Of a DNA stretch of 28,221 bases, positions 8,343 to 15,029 are shown piece by piece. Made by a program: the position numbers and the translations under genes. This DNA is from Lentisphaeria bacterium UBA1724 (GTDB lineage: Bacteria > Verrucomicrobiota > Lentisphaeria > Oligosphaerales > Oligosphaeraceae), in the NCBI GenBank assembly GCA_002315885.1, contig DCIO01000069.1:35816-64036 (forward strand), in the 5' to 3' direction. Position 1 is the first letter of the stretch, and each line of letters opens with the position of its first letter. The notes under the pieces were generated by a model. The model saw only the letters and a list, made by a program, of their open reading frames with translations, did not search any database and was not told the DNA's origin.

Positions 8343-9536
8343 TTGAAAGTCCTGGTTATCAATTGCGGTAGTTCTTCTCTCAAATTCACCCTCTTTGACA
8401 TGGCGGACAAGTCCGTCCTGTGCAAGGGCCTTGTGGAGCGTATCGGCATGGACGGCACCAAGCTGACCTACCAGGCCAAGGGCCAGAAGATTGAGGAACC
8501 CCTGAATATCTCCGCTCACAACGAGGCACTGGCTCCCATCTGCGCGAAGATGACGGATGCCACCGTCGGCGTCATTAAGGACTTGAGCGAAATCAAGGCC
8601 ATTGGTCACCGCGTCCTGCACGGCGGTATGGAATTCACTCAGCCCATCAAGGTGGACGAGGCAGTCAAGGCGGGCATCCGCAAGTGCTTCCCCCTGGGGC
8701 CGCTGCACAACCCCGCCAACCTGGGCGGCATCGAGGCCTGCGAGGAGAATTTCCCTGGCATCCCCAATGTGGCCGTCTTTGATACCGCTTTCCACATGAC
8801 CATGGGTCCCGAGGCATATCTCTACGCCATTCCCCAGGAATACTACAAGAAGCACGGCGTGCGTAAGTATGGCTTCCACGGCACCAGCCACAAGTATGTC
8901 TATGGCCGCGTCTGCGAATTCCTGGGCCTGGATGCCAGCAAGGCACGCGTCATTTCCTGCCACCTGGGCAATGGTTCCAGCCTTTGCGCAGTGAAGGGCG
9001 GCAAGGTTGTTGACACCACCATGGGCTTGACTCCTCTGGCCGGTCTGGTCATGGGCACTCGCTCCGGCGACATTGATGCCGCAGTGGTGACTTTCCTCCA
9101 GCAGCAGGAGAATATGACTCCCGCGCAGGTGGATACCCTCCTCAACAAGAAGTCCGGTTTCCTGGGCGTCTCTGGCAAGTCCAGCGACATGCGTGACATC
9201 TGCAGCCTGCGCGCCGCAGGCGACAAGGACGCCACCATCGCCTACGACATGTTCCTCCATCGTCTGGTCCACTACATCGGCGGCTACTACCTGTTGCTGG
9301 GCGGCGTGGATGCCATCCTCTTCACCGGCGGTATCGGCGAGAACTCCTACGAGACCCGCGCGGACATCGTTGCCGCTCTGGCGCCCCTGGGTGTCAAGCT
9401 GGATGCCGAGGCCAACAAGAGCCGTGGCCAGGAAGTGGTCATCTCCACTGCGGACTCCGCCTTCAAGGCCGTGGTCATGCCCACCAACGAAGAGCTGATG
9501 ATCGCCATGGAGACCGCCCGCATTGTCGAGGGCTAG
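8343..9536 (+). CDS. ackA: acetate kinase
   Basis: A 397-residue cytoplasmic kinase that makes ATP and acetate from acetyl phosphate and ADP, or the reverse. Family signatures are the N-terminal NCGSSSLKF phosphate loop, GHRVLHGG, the FHGTSHKYV segment with the catalytic histidine, GTRSGDIDAA, and TGGIGENS near the C-terminus. Length matches the family. Translation starts at TTG 8343, chosen because GGAGGT lies 7 bases upstream and the resulting N-terminus is canonical. pta follows after 63 bases in the same direction, the standard acetate-forming pair of fermenters. A TATATT/TATTAT at 8274-8281 may be a -10 box, but I see no convincing -35. Confidence 0.98.
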   Translation: MKVLVINCGSSSLKFTLFDMADKSVLCKGLVERIGMDGTKLTYQAKGQKIEEPLNISAHNEALAPICAKMTDATVGVIKDLSEIKAIGHRVLHGGMEFTQPIKVDEAVKAGIRKCFPLGPLHNPANLGGIEACEENFPGIPNVAVFDTAFHMTMGPEAYLYAIPQEYYKKHGVRKYGFHGTSHKYVYGRVCEFLGLDASKARVISCHLGNGSSLCAVKGGKVVDTTMGLTPLAGLVMGTRSGDIDAAVVTFLQQQENMTPAQVDTLLNKKSGFLGVSGKSSDMRDICSLRAAGDKDATIAYDMFLHRLVHYIGGYYLLLGGVDAILFTGGIGENSYETRADIVAALAPLGVKLDAEANKSRGQEVVISTADSAFKAVVMPTNEELMIAMETARIVEG

Positions 9537-9599
9537 GTCTTCCTGGACGCATTTTGTTTTCCCAACCCAAATTCATAAATAAACAGAGGAAATTTTATC

Positions 9600-10598
9600 A
9601 TGGCAAACCTGATTGACAAACTGATCGAGAAGGCGACTACCGCCCACAAGACCGTCGTTCTGCCCGAGGGCCAGGATGCCCGCGTCATCGAAGCCGCCAA
9701 GATCATCGCCACCAAGAAGATGGCGAAGGTCATCGTTCTGGCCACTCCCGCCGAACTGCCCGACAAGTCCGTCTTTGACGGTCTGGATGTGGAAGTGATT
9801 GACTGGACCACCTCCGAGTTGCTGCCCGAGCTGGCGAACATCCTCTTCGAGCGCCGCAAGTCCAAGGGCATGACCCTGGAGCAGGCCCAGCAGCAGGTTC
9901 TGAACCGCCTGTACTTCGCCAACCTGATGCTGAAGGTGGGCAAGGGCGACGCCATGGTGGCTGGCTCCATCGCCTCCACCGCCGATATGCTCCGCAGCGC
10001 TTTCCACTGCATCGGCACCGCCCCTGGCCTCAAGTCCGCGTCTTCCTGCTTCGTCATGGATCTGAAGACTCCCGCCCCCAATGGCGAGACCACGCTGATC
10101 TTCGCCGACTGCGGCGTGACCCCCAATCCCGATGTGGAAGGCCTGGCCGACATCGCCATGGCTACCATCAAGACCTGCCAGTGCCTCCTGGGCAAGCAGC
10201 CCCACGTCTCCTTCCTCTGCTATTCCAGCAAGGGCTCCGCTAAGGGCGACATGGTGGACAAGATGCGCCAGGCCGCAGAACTGACCATCCAGCGCGTCCA
10301 GGAACAGGGCATCGACGCCATCGTGGACGGTGAACTGCAGGCTGACGCCTCCATCGTTCCCAGCGTGGCCGCCGCCAAGGCTCCCTCCAGCCCCCTGAAG
10401 GGCACCGCCAACGTCCTGATCTTCCCCGATCTGAACTGCGGTAACATCTGCTACAAGATGGTCCAGCGTCTGGCTGGTGCCGATGCCTACGGCCCCATCC
10501 TGCAGGGCGTTGCCAAGCCCGTCAGCGACCTCTCTCGCGGCTGCACCGCCGAGGATATCGCCGGCGTCGCCGCCATCACCATCTGCCAGGCGATGTAA
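9600..10598 (+). CDS. pta: phosphate acetyltransferase (short form)
   Basis: A 332-residue cytoplasmic enzyme converting acetyl-CoA and phosphate to acetyl phosphate, the substrate of the preceding acetate kinase. It is the short catalytic type (about 330 residues) without the N-terminal DRTGG/AAA-like regulatory domains of the E. coli enzyme. Recognisable family segments are VVLPEGQDARVIEAA near the N-terminus, GDAMVAGSIASTADMLRSA in the middle, and the C-terminal LIFPDLNCGNICYKMVQRL. AGAGGA at 9585-9590, 9 bases before the ATG, is a good ribosome binding site. Codon use is strongly biased to C-ending codons, as in ackA, consistent with high expression. Confidence 0.97.
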   Translation: MANLIDKLIEKATTAHKTVVLPEGQDARVIEAAKIIATKKMAKVIVLATPAELPDKSVFDGLDVEVIDWTTSELLPELANILFERRKSKGMTLEQAQQQVLNRLYFANLMLKVGKGDAMVAGSIASTADMLRSAFHCIGTAPGLKSASSCFVMDLKTPAPNGETTLIFADCGVTPNPDVEGLADIAMATIKTCQCLLGKQPHVSFLCYSSKGSAKGDMVDKMRQAAELTIQRVQEQGIDAIVDGELQADASIVPSVAAAKAPSSPLKGTANVLIFPDLNCGNICYKMVQRLAGADAYGPILQGVAKPVSDLSRGCTAEDIAGVAAITICQAM

Positions 10599-10603
10599 TT
10601 CTT

Positions 10604-10671
10604 CGCCGCAACGAAATTGCGGCGCACAGAACCCCTTCGCCGTAGCAGGCTTTGGCCAGCGTAGCGAGGGG
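10604..10671 (+). other. structured intergenic segment after pta
   Basis: A perfect hairpin, CGCCGCAA (10604-10611) and TTGCGGCG (10617-10624) around a CGAAA loop, lies just after the pta stop. It has no T tail, so it is at best a weak terminator or a 3'-end stabiliser. A second imperfect palindrome follows, with outer arms CCCCTTCGC (10632-10640) and GCGAGGGG (10664-10671). Both lie between pta and the tRNA gene. Confidence 0.5.
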
Positions 10672-10695
10672 CATTCCGCGGTGCAAATACCTTGG

Positions 10696-10771
10696 GTCCC
10701 CGTAGCTCAGTGGATAGAGCAGTGGTTTCCTAAACCATTGGTCGGCGGTCCGACTCCGCCCGGGGATACCA
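10696..10771 (+). tRNA. tRNA-Arg (anticodon CCU)
   Basis: A complete cloverleaf can be drawn by hand. The acceptor stem is GTCCCCG/CGGGGAT with a G-U wobble at the first pair. The D stem is GCTC/GAGC. The anticodon stem is GTGGT/ACCAT around loop TTCCTAA, giving anticodon CCT at 10729-10731, which reads AGG. The T stem is GGCGG/CCGCC. The discriminator base is A10768 and CCA is encoded at 10769-10771. Terminator 10781-10812 follows. No partner tRNA is nearby, so it may be cotranscribed with pta or have its own promoter in 10599-10695. Confidence 0.95.
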
Positions 10772-10780
10772 TCCACAATT

Positions 10781-10812
10781 GCCTCAACTCGTCAGAGTTG
10801 GGGCTTTTTTTT
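10781..10812 (+). terminator. Rho-independent terminator after tRNA-Arg
   Basis: Stem GCCTCAACTC (10781-10790) and GAGTTGGGGC (10795-10804), 10 bp with one wobble, loop GTCA, followed by eight T. It lies 9 bases past the encoded CCA. Confidence 0.92.
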
Positions 10813-10840
10813 GTTTCAGAGTGAAAGATTTTGATAAAAT
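10812..10840 (+). promoter_or_regulatory. possible promoter of the 49-codon gene
   Basis: TTGTTT at 10812-10817, a 17-base spacer and TAAAAT at 10835-10840, about 43 bases before the start of the small gene. The -35 overlaps the last base of the terminator T run. The surrounding stretch is AT-rich and other pairings are possible. Confidence 0.35.
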
Positions 10841-10882
10841 ATTCGTATATATAGTAGAGGGGAAAAATCGGGAGGAACAAAG

Positions 10883-11032
10883 ATGGGCTTTTTTGAGAGA
10901 CTTTTTTACGCAATAGGTTTAACGTTGGCTGCGTGGCACAAGCCAGAGCTCTTTATCGCATTGGGGCTTAGCGAGGCTTCAAGGGAAAAAGAAATTGATG
11001 AAGAACCCAAGGAATACTGGGAGAAGTTCTGA
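10883..11032 (+). CDS. small protein of unknown function, 49 residues
   Basis: An open frame of 49 codons plus TGA, beginning MGFFERLFYAIGLTLAAW and ending PKEYWEKF. GGAGGA at 10871-10876, 6 bases before the ATG, is a near-ideal ribosome binding site and one of the strongest in the window. The N-terminal half (about 3-30) is hydrophobic and aromatic and could form an amphipathic or membrane-associated helix; the C-terminal half is charged (REKEIDEEPKEYWEK). I recognise no family. It lies in an AT-rich pocket between the tRNA-Arg terminator and a convergent transporter gene. Its base composition differs from its neighbours, so it could be recently acquired. A chance frame is possible, but the placement of the binding site and in-frame stop favour a real gene. 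Confidence 0.6.
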   Translation: MGFFERLFYAIGLTLAAWHKPELFIALGLSEASREKEIDEEPKEYWEKF

Positions 11033-11036
11033 TTTT

Positions 11037-11055
11037 GTCCACAAAATACACAAAA
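11037..11055 (+). repeat. dispersed 19-bp A-rich repeat, copy 2
   Basis: GTCCACAAAATACACAAAA, identical to the minus-strand copy at 3726-3744. It begins 5 bases after the stop of the small gene and fills most of the 40-base convergent spacer before the transporter gene end at 11073. Confidence 0.8.
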
Positions 11056-11072
11056 TACTCAAAAGGTGTGTG

Positions 11073-11765
11073 TTATCGTTCTTTTACGAGTCCCTTTTGG
11101 TGCATCCATGTGGCGGCGTAGATAAATGGCGTATCCAGGATAGCGGTAGCGGCCTTGATGAGATAAGTGCTGAGCATAATGGAGAGGAAGGTCTCCCGTG
11201 GGAAGCGTCCCCAGAATGCGATAGTAGTGAAGACCAGTGTATCCAGGAGTTGGCTGACCAGTGTGGAGAAGTTATTTCGGATCCAGAGGTATTTGATGCC
11301 TGGGAGTCGGTTTTTCCAGAAGTGATAGGAGCAGATGTCGTGGAATTGGCTGATGAAATATGCCACCAGAGAAGCCGCTCCTATCCGCGGCAGGAAGAGG
11401 AAAATCTGTCGGAGTGCGGGATTGGCGGTATCCTGTGGTCCAGGGGTGAACCAGAGTGAGATTGCCATAACGACCGCGGAGATGAGCATGGTGAAGAAGC
11501 CCAGTAGCACCGCGAGTTTCGCCTCGTGTTTTCCGTAGTGTTCCGAGAGGATGTCGGTTGCCAGGAAGATGGAGGCGTAGGCGATGTTTCCCAGGGTGGC
11601 GGTGATTCCGAAGATTTCGATGGTCTTCTGGACCTGCATATTGGCCAGGACGGTCATCAGGACAATCCAGGAATAGAGGCCCGTCTTGCCTAGATGACGA
11701 TAGGTCAACAGCAAGAGGACAAAATCGACGATGAACGCCAGAAACCAGAGCAGCTCGTTGGACAT
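11073..11765 (-). CDS. yhhQ: VUT family transporter, probable queuosine precursor transporter
   Basis: A 230-residue membrane protein with about six hydrophobic segments, of the VUT/YhhQ family that imports queuosine precursors (preQ0, preQ1 or queuine). Typical features are the conserved stretch around ASIFLATDILSEHYGK, the ASLVAYFISQFHDI segment and RNNFSTLVSQLLDT in the last third. A queH gene lies about 2 kb away on the same strand, supporting a queuosine role. No preQ1 riboswitch is apparent upstream; instead the leader contains an 11-bp inverted repeat (11784-11856). No Shine-Dalgarno sequence precedes the ATG at 11765. Which precursor it carries cannot be told from sequence. Confidence 0.9.
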   Translation of the reverse strand: MSNELLWFLAFIVDFVLLLLTYRHLGKTGLYSWIVLMTVLANMQVQKTIEIFGITATLGNIAYASIFLATDILSEHYGKHEAKLAVLLGFFTMLISAVVMAISLWFTPGPQDTANPALRQIFLFLPRIGAASLVAYFISQFHDICSYHFWKNRLPGIKYLWIRNNFSTLVSQLLDTLVFTTIAFWGRFPRETFLSIMLSTYLIKAATAILDTPFIYAATWMHQKGLVKER

Positions 11766-11783
11766 GGGAAACGCGATAGAAAT

Positions 11784-11856
11784 GAACCACGAAATGCGTT
11801 AAAATCACGAAAAAAGAAGAAAAGACTTTTCGCTGTTTTCGCTATTTTCGTGGTTC
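11784..11856. repeat. inverted repeat spacing the transporter from its upstream gene
   Basis: Perfect 11-base arms GAACCACGAAA (11784-11794) and TTTCGTGGTTC (11846-11856) enclose 51 A/T-biased bases containing further CACGAAA and TTTTCGC motifs. It occupies nearly all of the 96-base gap between the tail-anchored unknown gene and the transporter. It could fold in RNA as a long imperfect hairpin. The CCACGAAA motif resembles the CCACAAAA core of the 19-bp dispersed repeat. No target-site duplication is visible. Confidence 0.75.
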
Positions 11857-11861
11857 CCCTG

Positions 11862-12779
11862 TTAGCAGAGGGCCTTGACAACGGTTGCGGCGGCAGTCAG
11901 GAGTCCCGCGATACCCGCCACGAGGAAAACGAGGCATCCCTTTCCGTCCACTTCCTTTTCCTCTTCGGGTTCTGGCTGGCAGGGCGGTGGTGCTCCCAGG
12001 GGGGCCTCCTCGTCAAAGAGGTTCTCGCCTGAGGCATGGACTTTCTTGGGGCCGTCGGTGGAGGGTGTGGCTGCGTGTCCGCGATACACCTGTGTTGCGT
12101 CTGTGTCGGGGGTGAGTTTGACGCGGCATTCGTAGCCATTGAAGGCTTTCAGAGTGGGGTGTTCCTTGAGGAATTCCTCGTCGTTGTATTCGGGGTCATC
12201 GGGGAGCCGGACCAGTATCCACGCCTGTCCGCCTGTATTTTCATGGAACCAGATTTGTGGGTCGGCTCCAGGGATGGCGCAGGTGGCAGTCACATCGCCG
12301 CCGCGGTTTTCCGCCAGCCATTCTGCGGTGACCTGTGTGGCGATTTCCAGTTGTTCCCAGTGAGAGAGGGGCACAGGACTGTCGGAACTGACTGCTTGAG
12401 GCACGACTGTGTCATTGGTCTCCAGGTGTCGGAGATTCCATTCGGCTTCCAGGGGCGTGTGGTCTTCTTTGATGGGGAAGCGGCAGGGCACCAGGTTGTT
12501 TTCGTGGGCCACCGCCAGCAGCCGCTTCTTTGCCTCCTCATCCAGGGTGGAATTGCCCGCGGCATCCACTTTGTCGATGAGATAGGCGAAGATCTGGTTT
12601 CTGTATGCGAAGGCCTGGTCGCAGAACGAGGGATATGCGGGGGCGAGTTTCAGCCAGGCGCAGGGCATGGGCTCCAAGCCCGCGAGGGTGTTCTTGGATT
12701 GTTCGGCAATCGTCTGTGCGGCAGTCTGGAGATTTGCCACGTAGTCTTCGGGAAAATGCTGTCGTGCGTTGCGGGGCAT
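11862..12779 (-). CDS. unknown protein with C-terminal membrane anchor
   Basis: A 305-residue protein I do not recognise. It has no signal peptide. The body (1-250) is mixed and acidic, with a helical N-terminus and tryptophan-containing segments (LEAEWNLRHLE, HWEQLEIATQVTAEWL, QIWFHENTGGQAWILV). A Pro/Glu-rich linker (about 255-280, PPPCQPEPEEEKEVDGKG) precedes one hydrophobic segment at 281-304 that ends the protein at a terminal Cys, so it is probably tail-anchored with the body in the cytoplasm. It starts 9 bases after the stop of the alpha/beta hydrolase and is probably cotranscribed with it. Confidence 0.8.
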   Translation of the reverse strand: MPRNARQHFPEDYVANLQTAAQTIAEQSKNTLAGLEPMPCAWLKLAPAYPSFCDQAFAYRNQIFAYLIDKVDAAGNSTLDEEAKKRLLAVAHENNLVPCRFPIKEDHTPLEAEWNLRHLETNDTVVPQAVSSDSPVPLSHWEQLEIATQVTAEWLAENRGGDVTATCAIPGADPQIWFHENTGGQAWILVRLPDDPEYNDEEFLKEHPTLKAFNGYECRVKLTPDTDATQVYRGHAATPSTDGPKKVHASGENLFDEEAPLGAPPPCQPEPEEEKEVDGKGCLVFLVAGIAGLLTAAATVVKALC

Positions 12780-12788
12780 AGTGGTGGG

Positions 12789-13598
12789 CTACTTTGTGGT
12801 GGTGGTATTCCAGGCGCGGGTGAGGAAGTTTGCGGCGGCTTCAGGCCACAGGATGGTATCGATGGTATCCTTGGCGAGGCCTGCACCATGTGGCCCGAAG
12901 GGGAAGAGATGCAGGGAGACGGGGATCTTCTTGTCGGCGAGTTTCTCCGTCAGCATCACGGAACCGATATAGGGGACCACCTGGTCGGCGACGGTGTGCA
13001 TGATGAAGGTAGGCGGGGTCTTGTCGTCCACTCGTGCAATCAAATCAAAGGGCTGGTATGCCTTTGTGTCTTCGGTGCCCAGGAGGTTTTTGCCAGAGGA
13101 GATATGCCCCGTGGGGATGTCGAAGCGGACAACGGGATAGCAGAGTACCATGCCATTGGCGCGGGCGGAGTAGGCGTCTGCTTCGTCGCCGTAGCTTGCG
13201 TCCACATCGTCGATGATTGCGGTTCCCAGGCATCCCGCCAGGTGTCCGCCTGCGGAGAAGCCCAGGGATGAGATGCGGTCGGGATCCACGTGGAATTCCT
13301 GTGCGTGGGCGCGGATGAGCTTCATGGCTCGGGCGGCATCCTGCTGGGGAACGGGATAACGGCATTGGTCGTTGCCGCAGCGGTAGTCCAGCACGAAGGC
13401 ATGGAAGCCCAGTTTCCGGAATTCCTCCGCCACGTCGCTTCCTTCGTAGCCGTGGCAGACGCAGGAGTAACCGCCGCCAGGAATCACTAGGATACAGGGA
13501 CGGATTTCATCGCCATCGTGCAGGAAGGGCAGCAGTGCAGGGCGACCGATGGCGGTGGTGCGCTCGGGAGAATTGGGCCAAAGAAGAATGGGTTCCAT
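12789..13598 (-). CDS. alpha/beta hydrolase, acetyl-esterase-like
   Basis: A 269-residue serine hydrolase without signal peptide, so cytoplasmic. It shows the oxyanion-type PGGGYSCVCHGYEG loop (40-53, in place of HGGG), the nucleophile elbow GFSAGG (Ser115), Asp205 in HTVADQVVP and His237 in GPHGAG, a complete triad in the right order. The pattern matches bacterial BD-FAE/acetylxylan-esterase-like proteins that deacylate sugars or small esters. Its start is 23 bases after the queH stop. In the polysaccharide context of this genome a carbohydrate deacetylase is likely, but the substrate is not determined. Confidence 0.9.
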   Translation of the reverse strand: MEPILLWPNSPERTTAIGRPALLPFLHDGDEIRPCILVIPGGGYSCVCHGYEGSDVAEEFRKLGFHAFVLDYRCGNDQCRYPVPQQDAARAMKLIRAHAQEFHVDPDRISSLGFSAGGHLAGCLGTAIIDDVDASYGDEADAYSARANGMVLCYPVVRFDIPTGHISSGKNLLGTEDTKAYQPFDLIARVDDKTPPTFIMHTVADQVVPYIGSVMLTEKLADKKIPVSLHLFPFGPHGAGLAKDTIDTILWPEAAANFLTRAWNTTTTK

Positions 13599-13621
13599 TT
13601 TTTTAGTATGATGTGATTATC

Positions 13622-14209
13622 TTATTCGTTATCGTGCTTCATCGAGGCCTTGGAGAATTCGCATCCGCAGTAGTTCTGACGGTAGATATTCAGTTCTCGT
13701 GCGATGATGGTGCTACGGAGGAAGCCGTTTTTCTTTTTGAAGTCGTATGGCGCGAAATTGTCGTGTGTCGCGCCGATTGCCAGCAGGACCTTGGAGTCCT
13801 TGTGGGGACTGACGGTCAGGCTGGTGGAGAATTTCTCTCCACGGGCGTTTGCCATTTGAGCGGCCCGTTCTAGTGACCACTGGAAGCACTTCGCACAACG
13901 TGCGCTGTGTTCAGGGAGTTTATCGTAATCGGGTACCTGTGAGACGTGTTGGAGCCACAGGTCATGTCGGTAGGGATCCACCACCACTTCTTGGATACCG
14001 AAATGCCGTGCGACGGTCTGGAGGGCATCCAGGCGTTTGTCGAATTCCTCCTGTGTATCCAAATTGGAATTGGAGAAGTAGAGTGCGCAGGGGCGTTCTT
14101 CCTGAAGGAGCCGTTCCACGCATGCGGTGGCGCAGGGGCCGCAGCAACAATGGAGCAGCAGCGGCGTCTTATCCCGCTCAAGGTCTGACGGGGATGTTAT
14201 TGTAGGTCG
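13622..14209 (-). CDS. queH: epoxyqueuosine reductase QueH
   Basis: A DUF208/QueH protein of 195 residues, which reduces epoxyqueuosine to queuosine in tRNA. Diagnostic cysteines are all visible: LLHCCCGPC near residues 19-26, RCAKC (105 and 108) and YCGC (181 and 183), which hold its metal/iron-sulfur centre. The frame is open upstream to 14335, but that part is antisense-like and overlaps ftsQ deeply. I chose ATG 14209, which overlaps the upstream gene by 32 bases and leaves a normal short N-terminus; no closer standard start exists. With the VUT transporter 2 kb away it indicates queuosine modification in this organism. Confidence 0.92.
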   Translation of the reverse strand, partial: RPTITSPSDLERDKTPLLLHCCCGPCATACVERLLQEERPCALYFSNSNLDTQEEFDKRLDALQTVARHFGIQEVVVDPYRHDLWLQHVSQVPDYDKLPEHSARCAKCFQWSLERAAQMANARGEKFSTSLTVSPHKDSKVLLAIGATHDNFAPYDFKKKNGFLRSTIIARELNIYRQNYCGCEFSKASMKHDNE

Positions 14210-15014
14210 CATTGATATAGCTGATTGTCTCGTTGGCATTTCTGCGCAATTCCACCACCATCTGGATGCGATTGAGTTCTCCAGGCACGTCTTCCAGGGG
14301 CATGACCATCTGAGCGCCAGGCTTGAAGACGCCACTGGCTTTCAAGATGAGGGTCATGCGGTCATTCTTGTCATCCAGTTTCACATTGATGATTTCGTAT
14401 TCGCTGCCTTCGGGACGGAGACGGGACTCCTTCAGGAAGGTCAGGAATGCCTGGATGGCCTTGTCCTCGGAACGCTTCCCTTCCTGGAATTCCGCGGGAT
14501 TCTTGATGCCGATAATCGTGGGGAGGTGTGTGCTGGAGGCAGAGACATTCCGTGGCAGGACCATGCCGTCCTGGTCAATCAGCAATTCGCCTTTTCCGGA
14601 ATTTGGGGAAAAGTGTAGGATGGCGACAGGCATGCGTGGAATGACCTCGATGCGGAGGCTGTCGGGATAGAAACGGCGGATTCTGACATCGTTGATGCGG
14701 GAATTTTCCAGGAGTGTCTCCCGGAGTTGTCGTAGTGGCAGGTCTGGGAGGTAGCTGTCGAATTGGCGGATGCCCACCAGATTGAGGGCAGTCTCCACTT
14801 CACGCTTGAGCAACTCGCTTTCCGTGGAGATTTCAATGCGTTCCAGCACGAATGAGCGGTTCTTCCGATAGAGTTCGCGGACGCTGGTGCGTATGGCGAA
14901 GATAATCAGCAGAAGAATGAGGATGCACAGTGCGATGCCCAGTACAAGACGCACACTGCGTGGAATCTTCGTCAGAAAAGACGTCTTGGCGTTTGAATCC
15001 AGGAGATAAGACAT
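14178..15014 (-). CDS. ftsQ: FtsQ-type POTRA-domain cell division protein
   Basis: A 278-residue bitopic inner-membrane protein: short cytoplasmic N-terminus, one membrane segment at about 21-43, then a periplasmic part. Residues 54-128 form an FtsQ-type POTRA domain (FVLERIEIS, then RINDVRIRRFYPDSLRIEVIPRMPVAI), followed by the beta domain with LLIDQDGMVLPR, the usual FtsQ landmark. FtsQ links septal peptidoglycan synthesis to the divisome. Here it lies between rimO (15 bases upstream) and queH (32-base overlap) and not with mur/fts genes, which is unusual. The FtsQ assignment rests on architecture and motifs; another POTRA membrane protein is possible. Confidence 0.72.
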   Translation of the reverse strand: MSYLLDSNAKTSFLTKIPRSVRLVLGIALCILILLLIIFAIRTSVRELYRKNRSFVLERIEISTESELLKREVETALNLVGIRQFDSYLPDLPLRQLRETLLENSRINDVRIRRFYPDSLRIEVIPRMPVAILHFSPNSGKGELLIDQDGMVLPRNVSASSTHLPTIIGIKNPAEFQEGKRSEDKAIQAFLTFLKESRLRPEGSEYEIINVKLDDKNDRMTLILKASGVFKPGAQMVMPLEDVPGELNRIQMVVELRRNANETISYINATYNNIPVRP

Positions 15015-15029
15015 GGTCTTGGCGTGGGG

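Noticed and set aside
8301..9272. Minus-strand open frame of 323 codons
   Set aside because: Antisense to acetate kinase, which is unambiguous.
11766..11861. preQ1 riboswitch upstream of the VUT transporter
   Set aside because: No preQ1-I or preQ1-II-like core with its A-rich tail pairing could be found; the spacer is taken up by the 11-bp inverted repeat.
12036..13271. Long plus-strand open frame of 411 codons
   Set aside because: It is antisense to the tail-anchored unknown gene and the alpha/beta hydrolase, the latter with a full catalytic triad. Its composition is typical of a shadow frame in GC-rich DNA.
14210..14335. Longer QueH from the upstream ATG at 14335
   Set aside because: It would overlap ftsQ by 158 bases and add a Trp/Ser-rich stretch not seen in QueH proteins.
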